The position numbers and the translations under genes are program-made. Below, piece by piece: positions 54,941-64,000 of a stretch of DNA of 64,000 nt. The number at the start of each line of letters is the position of its first letter. The first letter of the stretch is position 1. The DNA lies in contig NC_090319.1 in the NCBI RefSeq assembly GCF_040869045.1, forward strand, positions 341,166,302-341,230,301. Direction: 5' to 3'. The notes under the pieces were generated by a model. It did not search any database. It was not told where the DNA came from and saw nothing but the letters and a program-made list of their open reading frames with translations. This stretch comes from Eurosta solidaginis. Taxonomy: Eukaryota; Arthropoda; Insecta; Diptera; Tephritidae.

Positions 54941-57900
54941 TTATACTCAGTTGAGCAGAGCTCACAGAGTATATTAAGTTTGATTGGATAACGGTTGGTT
55001 GTACATATATAAAGGAATCGAGATAGATATAGACTTCCATATATCAAAATAATCAGGATCGAAAAAAAATTTGATTGAGCCATGTCCGTCCGTCCGTCCG
55101 TCCGTCCGTTAACACGATAACTTTAGTAAATTTTGAGGTATCTTGATGAAATTTGGTACGTAGGTTCCTGAGCACTCATCTCAGATCGCTATTTAAAATG
55201 AACGATATCGGACTATAACCACGCCCACTTTTTCGATATCGAAAATTTCGAAAAACCGAAAAAGTGCGATAACTCATTACAAAAGACAGATAAAGCGACG
55301 AAACTTGGTAGATGGGTTGACGTTATGACGCAGAATAGAAAATTAGTAAGATTTTGGACAATGGGCGTGGCACCGCCCACTTTTACAAGAAGGTAATTTA
55401 AAAGTTTTGCAAGCTGTAATTTGGCAGTCGTTGAAGATATCATGATGAAATTTGGCAGGAACGTTACTACTATTACTCTATATGAGCTAAATAAAAATTA
55501 GCAAAATTGGATGAAGAACACGCCCACTTTTTAAAAAAAAAAATTTTTTAATTCAAATTTTAACATAAAATTTAATATCTTTACTGTATATAAGTAAATT
55601 AAGTCAAAATTCAACTCCAGTAATGATATGATGCAACAAAATACAAAAATAAAAGAAAATTTCAAAATGGGCGTGGCTCCGCCCATTTTCATTTAGTTTG
55701 TCTAGAATACTTAGGAGCATAGATTCTATGACGGTAACTGTTCTCTGTGAAAATGGGCGAAATCGGTGGAAGCCACGCCCGCTCGGCCATTAACACAATA
55801 ACTTGAGCAAAATCCGATATATCTTTACTAAACTTAGCCCACGTACTTACCTGAGCTCACTTTTTCTTGGTATAAAAAATGGGCGAAATCTGACCATAAC
55901 CACGCCCATTTTTATCGATGTCGAAAATTACGAAAAATGAAAAAAATGCCATAATTCTATACCAAATACGAAAAAAGTGATGAAACATGGTAACTGGATT
56001 GGTTTATTGACGCAAAATATAACTTTGGAAAAAACTTTGTAAAATGGGTGTGACACCTACCATATTAAGTAGAAGAAAATGAAAAAGTTCTACAAGGCGA
56101 AATCAACAGCCCTTGGAATCTTGGCAGGAATACTGTTAGTGGTATTGCATATATAAATAAATTAGCAGTACCCGACAGATGATTTTCTGGATCACCTGGT
56201 CCACATTTTGGTCGATATCGCGAGAACGCCTTCACATATACATCTAAGGGCCACTCGCTTTTAAAACCCTCATTAATACCCTTAATTTGATATCCATATC
56301 GTACAAAAACATACCAGAGTCACCCCTGTCCCACCCTAATGGCGATATCTCGAAAAGGCGTCCACCTATAGACCTAATGCCCCCTCCCTCTTAAAATGCT
56401 CAGTAACACCTTTCGTTTGATACATATATCGTACAAACATTCTAGAGTCACCCCTGGCCCACCCTAATGGCGATATCTCGAAAAGGCGTCCACCTATAGA
56501 CCTAGTGTCCACTCCCTCTTAAAATGCTCAGTAACACCTTTCGTTTGATACCCATATCGTACAAACATTCTAGAGTCACCCCTGGCCCACCCTAATGGCG
56601 ATATCTCGAAAAGGCGTCCACCTATAGACCTAATGCCCACTCCCTCTTAAAATGCTCAGTAACAGCTTTCGTTTGATACCCATATCGTACAAACATTCTA
56701 GAGTCACACCTGGCCCACCCTAATCGCGATATTTCGAAAAGGCGTCCACCTATAGAACTAAGGATTACTCCCTTTTAAAATACTCATTACCACCTTTCAT
56801 TTGATACCCATATCGTACAAACACATTCTAGAGTCACCCTGGCCCACCCTAATGGCGATATCTCGAAAAGGCGTCCACCTATAGACCTAATGTCCACTCC
56901 CTCTTAAAATGCTCAGTAACACCTTTCGTTTGATACCCATATCGTACAAACATTCTAGAGTCACACCTGGCCCACCCTAATGGCGATATTTCGAAAAGGC
57001 GTCCACCTATAGAACTAAGGATTACTCCCTTTTAAAATACTCATTACCACCTTTCATTTGATACCCATATCGTACAAACACATTATAGAGTCACACCTGG
57101 CCCACCCTAATGGCGATATCTCGAAAAGGCGTCCACCTATAGAACTAAGGATTACTCCCTTTTAAAATACTCATTACCACCTTTCATTTGATACCCATAT
57201 CGTACAAACACATTCTAGAGTCACCCTGGCCCACCCTAATGGCGATATCTCGAAAAGGCGTCCACCTATAGACCTAATGCCCACTCCCTCTTAAAATGCT
57301 CAGTAACACCTTTCGTTTGATACCCATACCGTACAAACATTCTAGAGTCACCCTTGGTCCAGCTTTATGGCGATATCTCGAAAAGGCGTCCACCTATAGA
57401 ACTAAGGATTACTCCCTTTTAAAATACTCATTACCACCTTTCATTTGATACCCATATCGTACAAACACATTCTAGAGTCACCCTGGCCCACCCTAATGGC
57501 GATATCTCGAAAAGGCGTCCACCTATAGACCTAATGCCCACTCCCTCTTAAAATGCTCAGTAACACCTTTCGTCTGATACCCATATCGTACAAAGATTCT
57601 AGAGTCACCCTTGGTCCACCTTTATGGCGATATCTCGAAAAGGCGTCCACCTATAGAACTAAGGATTACTCCCTTTTAAAATACTCCTTACCACCTTTCA
57701 TTTGATACCCATATCGTACAAACACATTCTAGAGTCACCCCTGGCCCACCCTAATGGCGATATCTCGAAAAGGCGTCCACCTATAGACCTAATGCCCACT
57801 CCCTCTTAAAATCCTCAGTAACACCTTTCGTTTGATACCCATATCGTACAAACATTCTAGAGTCACCCCTGGCCCACCCTAATGGCGATATCTCGAAAGG

Positions 57901-58732
57901 GCGTCCACCTATAGACCTAACGCCCACTCCCTCTTAAAATGCTCAGTAACACCTTTCGTTTGATGCACATATCGTACAAACACATTCTAGAGTCACCCCT
58001 GGCCCACCCTAATGACGATATCTCGAAAAGGCGTCCACCTATAGAACTCATGCCCACTCCCTCTTAAAATGCTCAGTAACACCTTTCGTTTGATACCCAT
58101 ACCGTACAAACATTCTAGAGTCACCCCTGGCCCACCCTAATGGCGATATCTCGAAAAGGCGTCCACCTATAGACCTAATGCCCACTCCCTCTTAAAATGC
58201 TCAGTAACACCTTTCATTTGATTCCCATATCGTACAAACACATTCTAGAGACACCCCTGGTCCACCTTTATGGCGATATCTCGAAACGGCGTCCACCTAT
58301 GGAACTAAGGATCTCTCCTTTTCAAAATACTCATTAACAGCTTTCATTTGATACCCATATCGTACAAACACATTATAGAATCACCCCTGGTCCACCTTAA
58401 TGGGGACATCTCGAAAAGGCGTCCACCGATAGACCTAAGGCCCACTCCCTCTTAAAATGCTCAGTAACACCTTTCATTTGATACCCATATCGTACAAACA
58501 AATTCTAGAGTCAGCCCTGGTCTACCTTTATGGCGATATCCCTAAATGGCGTTCATCCATAGAACTATGGCCTACTCTCTCTTAAAATACTCTTTAATAC
58601 CTTTCATTTGATACACATGTTATACAACCACATTCCAGGGTTACCCCAGATTGATTTTCCTTATTTTGTCTCCATAGCTCTCAACTGAGTATGTTATGTT
58701 CGGTTACACCCGAACTTAGCCTTCCTTACTTG
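54941..58732 (+). mobile_element. HINE-1 copy G, largest satellite-bearing copy
   Basis: Plus sense. Subterminal ATACTCAGTTGAG lies at 54943-54955, its inverse at 58680-58692 and the hairpin GTTCGG/CCGAAC at 58698-58715, ending CCTTACTTGT before a T run. The GTCC tract is at 55084-55109. Modules have boxes near 55223, 55371, 55524, 55676, 55776, 55905 and 56052; one module is shortened by deletion. The satellite occupies 56190-58590. The modular part is very similar to copy D, so the two diverged recently. Confidence 0.9.
56190..58590. repeat. 128-130 bp satellite array (about 18 units) with alternating unit types
   Basis: Type 1 units have GACCTAATGCCCACTCCCTC and CTCAGTAACACCTTTCGTTTG. Type 2 units have GAACTAAGGATTACTCCC and CTCATTACCACCTTTCATTTG. 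Between about 56750 and 57790 the order by eye is 2-1-2-2-1-2-1-2-1, close to a two-unit higher-order repeat of about 258 bp. Confidence 0.9.
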
Positions 58733-58876
58733 TTTTTTTTTTTTGAAATATTGCGGGTGTTGCTTATTGTATGTGGTGATGTTTTAGTGGGGATGTTACG
58801 GAACTGCGAATTTCCAAACTTTGCCATGTTCGATTGCCTTTATATCTGCTGATTCCAATAACTGTTGCGGATGTAT

Positions 58877-60290
58877 AAGATAGGATAGGTTAGGTGGTAG
58901 CTGCCCTGATAAGGATAGCTCACTTGGACAACACGAAGGTCCGTTGTGATACCACATACACCAAAAATAACGGCGGCTTAGATCTAGCTACTTAGAGAAT
59001 CGTAGGGTAGCAACGATAAAGCTCTGAACGATACCGATCTCAACTTTGAATAAATCTTCGGGAGATCCAAGTGAGTCGCGACCGAGGTACTTTCGCCTAT
59101 TTCTGGCAAAAGCTGGGCAATCAAGCATAAATTGATATGGTGATTCCACCTAATCATCCTCCATACAGCTGCAGCAGGATGGAGTTTCCAGTATATTGAG
59201 ACGTACCGCATGGATACCCATGGGACAGTGCCCTGTCAAAACCCCAACGACCATTGATAGGTGAGCCTTAGTGAACCCAATTATTTCAGCAGACCTCCTG
59301 CCATCCACTTTTGGCCAGAAAGATCTTACCATCCTGCAAGGCGTGGTGTCCGCCAAACGTTTGCTGAGCTGACTCGAGACCCAGCTATGGACGTACAATC
59401 CACAGGCGGCCAGCGGGATCCCGAAATCCCAACAGCCATCTTCATCCGGTTTAGTTGTACCGATGCGGGCTAAGAGATCCGTTTTACAGTTACCCGGGAT
59501 ATCACTATGGCCCGGGACCCAGATAATCTTAATTGTAAAATTCGATGCAATCGCAAGCGAGGTCAGGCACTCCAAGACCACCCTCGATCGCACCTTAGTT
59601 GAGCTCAAGGCCATGATAGCCGCTTGGCTATCAGTGTAGATGTTAAATTCCCTAACCGTAGTACCAATGGATATCATTCCATCCACCGCATCCTTAATGG
59701 CAGCAACTTCCGCTTGGAATACACCGCAGTGATCAGCCAACTTAAACTTGCGGCTTAAATTTTGCTCTTGAAAAAAGACCCTCCCACCAACCTTTCCATC
59801 CAGCTTCGACCCATCCGTGAACAAGTTAACCGGTCCCATGCCCCAGATAATTCCTCTTCCCAATCCCCTCTCTCTGGAATGACTGGAGTGAAGATTGTAT
59901 AGGGAGCAGTTATCGGCATACAATAGTCCCTTCTCTCCGGGATAAAGTCGAAACTGGTAGGAAGGCTAGAGTGTCCGCGATCAGAAAGTCCATATCCCAT
60001 ATCACGAAGCCTGACCAACGATCTTACCGCGGCCGCCTTTCTCGCAATATCTGCTGGGTATATGTTCAGCATGACGTTCAGTGCCAAGGTAGGTGTTGTT
60101 CTAAGAGCGCCACTGATACCGATCTGTTGCACTGATACTAACATTTTGGAGGTGCTCGCCGTGTCCAGTGCTTTCCACCAGACCAGCACCCCATTTATTG
60201 CGGATGTATGGAAGAAAATAAAATTGCTTCCAACCACGCCAGCTATTTCTATTTCACCATAACTGACGCCAATCGGTAGCACCTAGGGAA
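58877..60290 (-). pseudogene. RNase-H-bearing non-LTR retrotransposon, RT end through 3' tail, nearly intact RNase H
   Basis: Minus strand. The first frame (60282 down) starts after the RT core: GVLVWWKALDTASTSKMLVS and ISGALRTTPTLALNVML. A frameshift at about 59830-59900 leads into a 257-codon frame (59923-59150) holding a full RNase H: FTDGSK (Asp37), AEVAAIKDA (Glu72), YTDSQAA (Asp98), WVPGHSD (His139) and NCKTDLLAR (Asp149). All catalytic residues are present. A single TAG after CCSCMEDD interrupts the C-terminal tail, which continues in frame as VESPYQFMLDCPAFARNRRK and ends at 58988. The 3' UTR ends in ACCTAACCTAACCTATCCTATC-type units at about 58877-58896, the natural 3' tail. RT catalytic motifs and everything upstream are missing (5' truncation). 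Broad group I/LOA/R1; exact clade uncertain. Confidence 0.85.
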
Positions 60291-60439
60291 GTTGAGTTTT
60301 CTTCGAGCTGCATTTTCCAACTCAGTGGAGGTCTCCCCATAGTCTGCTTCCATACTACGGTGTCAACTGAAACACTTACTATGTACTATCTTCACATCTG
60401 TGTAAAGCTAATGCATCATTACACCTTTTTCCGTCGGCA

Positions 60440-61830
60440 TCACGGACGGAAGAATGGTTATTCAGGAAAGCTTTTCTCTCGAACACATCAAGAACCATGT
60501 TACTGTTGTGTTAACAGTGCTTCGCCTCATTGAAAGGGTGCAACTACTCACATATTATCATCAATGTCTTCTAACGGGAGTCCAAACAGACAAACAGTTT
60601 TTACAGAGGTGGACCCTAGAGAAGTTGCTGTTAGAGGCGTAAGTTCAATATTACAATTGAAAAGAAGGTTGGTGTCAAGTGGGGAGACATTGCATGCAGA
60701 ATATACATTACGTATGTCGGTGTTGATTTCGGATATGTTAGAGTTTAACTTGGTACAGTATCCGGAACAAAGTTGGGCCAAGTTGACTCATGTCTCCCTT
60801 GGTAGTGTGCTCTCTCCTTTTGAAGGAGGAGGATAGCGAATATTGATAACGTGTTTCATTGGGCTCGTTATATCAAAGTTGTTTACCAATTCTGTGTGGA
60901 TTTTGTTTTTAGGCCTCCTTATGCCCCTCTGAATCAAATGGATGCGTAGGAAGGTGCCGGATCTCAACATAGTGCCTAAAGATCTGTTTCCTATTCCCAC
61001 TTGGAAGCGGGGCTAAATGAATCAGTTCTTTGCCGGGGGTCCTGTTTTATGATAACTTAGCAATAACTGTATGTTCAGCATTTTGTTTTGCTCTTTAATG
61101 TTGATCTCTTTTTCGTCACTATGTAGACGATATTCAGTGTTCATAAAAAGATATCCCGTTGAAATTTTCAGTGCAGAATTTCAGCAGGCTTGGAGCCTTT
61201 TTCAGTTTGTGTTTTTAAAACCAGGCGGCCAATTGTTTTGTTCGTAGCTAGCAACGTTTCTTTATCTTTTCCTCATATGCTCCCGGCAAGCGACCTGGGG
61301 ATTTTGTTACGGTTTTGTACTTTGAATATAATTTCGGTGGTATGCGACTTAAAGGTGAGAGTGTGAGTAAATGTGTAACATTATCGACGTGAACTTCCAA
61401 TAATTTGCGTCATCTGTTCCTTTCACTTCGTAAACAGAGTGACCGTAGATTTGGTCTGTGTTGGTACCAGGCCGCGCGAGCTTAAGAAAGACTGAAAATA
61501 TAGGTTTTTATTCCAGAGGCCAGGTCCTGTTGCCATTAACTTGCAGTCGGGGGGATAGAAAATGCTAGTAGCTCCTTCTGGGGGGAAGGGAGCTTTGGTA
61601 TGTAGAAATTAAAAAGAAGCGTAGTTAAGATACCACCCTGTGGCTTTGCCTTTTTAATTCTTCTAGGCTTTGAAACTTCGTATCAAAATTTAATTGACGC
61701 TTGCCGACCATTCACATAATTTGCTGTTCATTTTTCTAGAAAAGGGGGAAGGGGTGAATTTTTTTGAAGTAAAGTGCCGCGGTTGACTGCGTCAAAAGTT
61801 TTGACAGATCAAGTTGCTCCAAGAGCCGTC
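60440..61830 (-). pseudogene. Jockey-type non-LTR remnant with C-terminus and 3' UTR
   Basis: Minus strand. Near 61830-61770 the text reads DLSKTFDAVN (motif A). Broken frames with VGKRQLNFDTKFQ follow, and motif C is decayed beyond reading near 61555. Toward the 3' end a clean frame (60781-60548) reads AQLCSGYCTKLNSNISEINT then DIRNVYSACNVSPLDTNLLF and NCN, ending LPLEDIDDNM and a stop. This completes the Cys/His tail that is cut off in the copy at 10630-12246. It is the only copy here with the true C-terminus and some 3' UTR (60547-60440). Heavily mutated, older than the 10630 copy. Confidence 0.78.
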
Positions 61831-62145
61831 TCATCTTCTCTCGACTAAAACTTTATTCAACATAAGTAATAACAACTAACTAACTAAACTTAATCCGACG
61901 CCGATTCCCGTATAATCACTTTCATATTTAAAATTTGTTTTTAGTATTTAGATATTTAGTGTGTGATATTTGCCATGTATGAATTAATTTTGATTTGACT
62001 TGTGTTGATAAAATCGGGTTACACCAATTAATATTAATTTTACGCTTATAATTATTTTTTTGGATCTCAATTAGACTGGGTCTAAAAATACAAAGTTCTT
62101 TCGATAAAAATTTGATATTTTTTTTTTTTTTGGTTAAAAATTTCA
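61831..62145. other. No gene recognised
   Basis: AT-rich spacer between two opposed retroelement remnants, ending in a T run at about 62120. The minus frame at 61928-62218 has no motif. Confidence 0.35.
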
Positions 62146-63265
62146 CGTAATAGTGAGGAATCCCTTGAAGTGCTGCTCGACACACATTTCCCATCTGGAG
62201 ACGGTTTAGAAGAGCCATCAGACATCACTCACACTTCGATCACGGAGCTAGTAGTGCAGGGCTTGGTGACCGATACCAAGATAGAATGGGCAGTGAAAAC
62301 GTTTTCTAAGATTAAATCTGCGGGCCCAGACGGTATATTCCCGGCCATACTACAAGTTTCAAGTACGGCGGTCGTGGAATGGCTTAAAATAATATTCGAT
62401 GGGTGCATAAGGTTTAATCATGTACCGCACTCTTGGAGAACTGCTCGTGTAGCTTTCCTACCTAAGGCGGGGAAGATCGGTCATATCTGCCTTAATCAGA
62501 TGGACCGGCTGCATGTTAATTTGCAGAAAGATTACATCACAATTGGGATTGTACGAGGCCACGAAATCAGTGGACAGGGGTACGCCGCAGGGAGGGGTGC
62601 TATCACCTCTACTGTGGACGCTGGTCATCAACCAACTGCTCAGGCGATTCGATGAGGGACCCGTAAAACTTACGGCTTACGCAGATGACGTTGCAATTGT
62701 CATAAGTGGAAAGTGCCTTCCAACGATTAGTTCTTTGATGGATCGGGCGTTTCGGGATATTCATACCTGGGCATCTAATGTCATGCCCATGTCATGGAAA
62801 CTCAACGTGGAGGAGAGGGTCAAGAAGGCCTCAACGGCACTCTATGCATGTAAAAGAATGCTGGGGTGTACGTGGGGCTTATCACCCTCTCTTTCTCATT
62901 GGTTGTTTACAGCGATTGTAAGCCCTATTCTATACTATGGAGTTCTTGTTTGGTGGAAAGCCACACAAAAAACAACATACCTCAAAAAATTGGAGGGGGT
63001 ATGCAGACTATCGATGCTTAGCATTACAGGAGCCCTAAAAACAACTCCGACGGCTGCACTGTATGCCATTCAGCGCATTCCACTTGTAGATCTGGTAGGA
63101 AAGAACAAAGCAAATTGCGTACGAAGCGATACATGTGTACACAGACGGTTCCAAAGTAATGGAAGGAGTAGGGTCTGTGGTATACTGTGCTGATCCGGAA
63201 ATAAGCAGATCCTACAGGCTTCCGGATTACTGTAGCATAATCCTGGAAGAGAATGGCTTAAGCTG
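62146..63265 (+). pseudogene. RNase-H-bearing non-LTR retrotransposon with RT palm deletion
   Basis: Plus strand. It starts inside the RT fingers: SEESLEVLLDTHFPSGDG, KSAGPDGIFPAILQ and WRTARVAFLPKAGK (62150-62480). The region with motif A is deleted. The text then resumes, frameshifted, at RGTPQGGVLSPLLWTLVINQ (motif B, about 62572-62640) and TAYADDVAIVISGK (motif C; YADD at 62678-62689). After a small deletion the thumb and connection follow: CKRMLGCTWGLSPSLSHWL, YYGVLVWWKATQ and ITGALKTTPTAALYAIQRI. Last comes MYTDGSKVMEGVGSVVY then SYRLPDYCSI at about 63135-63240, the start of RNase H, where it stops. Loss of motif A makes it inactive. Same family as 28480-29460. Confidence 0.85.
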
Positions 63266-63278
63266 CAACCATGTTTAC

Positions 63279-63302
63279 TTGAACGTGCATGAGCACGTTC
63301 AA
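63279..63302. repeat. Perfect 10 bp stem hairpin at the retroelement/minisatellite border
   Basis: TTGAACGTGC, loop ATGA, GCACGTTCAA. A second perfect palindrome, TTGCGTATACGCAA, lies 19 bp further on at 63321-63334. Confidence 0.85.
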
Positions 63303-63334
63303 AACAGCTATTTTATTTTGTTGCGTATACGCAA

Positions 63335-63600
63335 TTGCTTATCGAAAGGTTATCAATATATTGTTAAGAAGTTATCGATTGGCTATGGAAAATTTTGTCA
63401 AAACGTCAACGATATGTCATGAAAATTGTTATAAAAACGTTATCGACTATAAAACAGAAGCGAATAAAACTTAAAAACAGTATAACATCTATGAAACATC
63501 TTTAAACGGTGCTTAAACAACCCGATATTAAACCAATAAGAAGCCAATGATTCAGTAACTACAAGACGATAACTAACCGATAACTTTTGTGATCTGTTTT
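63335..63600. repeat. TTATCG/CGATAA minisatellite with opposed ends
   Basis: Starts with CTTATCGAAAGGTTATCAATA and AGTTATCGATTGG. Ends with GACGATAACTAACCGATAAC at about 63563-63582, the opposite sense. The centre holds few units. Confidence 0.55.
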
Positions 63601-64000
63601 AGGGTCAACGATGGGGAAAGCGATGTATGACGGTGGCTACAAATTGACCTTCCCGAATCCGTGAACTGGATATATGACGGACGAATATGTGGCTTAAGAT
63701 GGCTAGCAAAAAGACATAAGTAGTTTTAGTGAACTCGGACTGTTAATGAGTAAGTCCTAACTTAAGAAGATTATCACATAAATTCAAAGCCTTACTAGTA
63801 ATATATAGAAGTAAACATTGACTCAAACTAATTTTTAAGGATAGAAAGTTTCTAAAGCGAGTAATGTCCAACATCGGCCGCCCAGGCAAAACTACCCGTC
63901 ATCTATTGTCCAACGTAACCAGCTCGATAATATTATACACAGCACCAATGTAGCAGTAAAATGACCCACCAGAAAGATATAACAGCTACCGCATTACTGC
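63601..64000. other. No gene recognised
   Basis: No motif or repeat recognised up to the window edge. Confidence 0.3.

Overview
The window looks like a piece of a repeat-dominated insect genome, most likely a higher fly and probably a true fruit fly (Tephritidae). This rests on the short-interspersed and Helentron-derived repeat families present, which I recognise from fly genomes, together with AT-rich sequence and abundant non-LTR retrotransposon remnants. The species cannot be fixed from sequence reading alone. I found no convincing host protein-coding gene, no rRNA and no functional tRNA gene. Nearly all long open frames are shadows of repeats or pieces of broken transposons.

Layout. 1-5.2 kb: two Helentron-derived elements (130-1301 and 1479-2790, the second inserted in a TTATCG-type minisatellite), a tRNA-headed SINE (3379-3720), a decayed Helentron-like remnant carrying a 123 bp MITE, and a second type of SINE (5040-5235). 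5.2-10.3 kb: decayed non-LTR pieces and a SINE body. 10.3-13.6 kb: a Helentron-derived element carrying 1.6 kb of a Jockey-type reverse transcriptase. 14.2-18.5 kb: a Jockey remnant, a degenerate minisatellite and a 650 bp (CCAAGA)n array. 18.5-21.7 kb: a long satellite-bearing Helentron-derived element. 22.6-23.3 kb: a second such family. 24.9-29.5 kb: non-LTR fragments. 29.9-32.4 kb: another satellite-bearing element. 34-37 kb: an RTE-like element interrupted by an R1-clade 3' end with a poly-G tract. 37.6-39.1 kb: a MITE with 77 bp inverted repeats and a further Helentron-derived element. 39.3-50.4 kb: an R1 remnant, three SINEs, an R1 3' UTR and a TTATCG array. 52.4-54.2 kb: a Ty3/gypsy pol remnant beside an RNase H remnant. 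54.9-58.7 kb: the largest satellite-bearing element. 58.9-63.3 kb: three non-LTR fragments. 63.3-63.6 kb: another TTATCG array.

The most interesting content is the Helentron-derived family (called HINE-1 here: seven good copies plus one remnant). In one reading direction each copy has a 5' subterminal repeat (ATACTCAGTTGAG in most copies), a (GTCC)n tract, an array of degenerate modules about 150 bp long each marked by a CACGCCC/GGGCGTG box, an optional satellite of about 128 bp units (0 to about 18 units), the inverse subterminal repeat, and a GTTCGG/CCGAAC hairpin close to the 3' end. This matches the published plan of DINE-1/Helentron-associated non-autonomous elements. The modular 150 bp build, and its likely relation to the 128 bp satellite, are the parts I would follow up.

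There is no operon-like or pathway cooperation between genes here. The logic is transposon layering: old retroelement fragments on both strands, younger Helentron-derived elements inserted among them, and tandem arrays expanding inside the latter. This looks like heterochromatin or a large intergenic or intronic transposon island.
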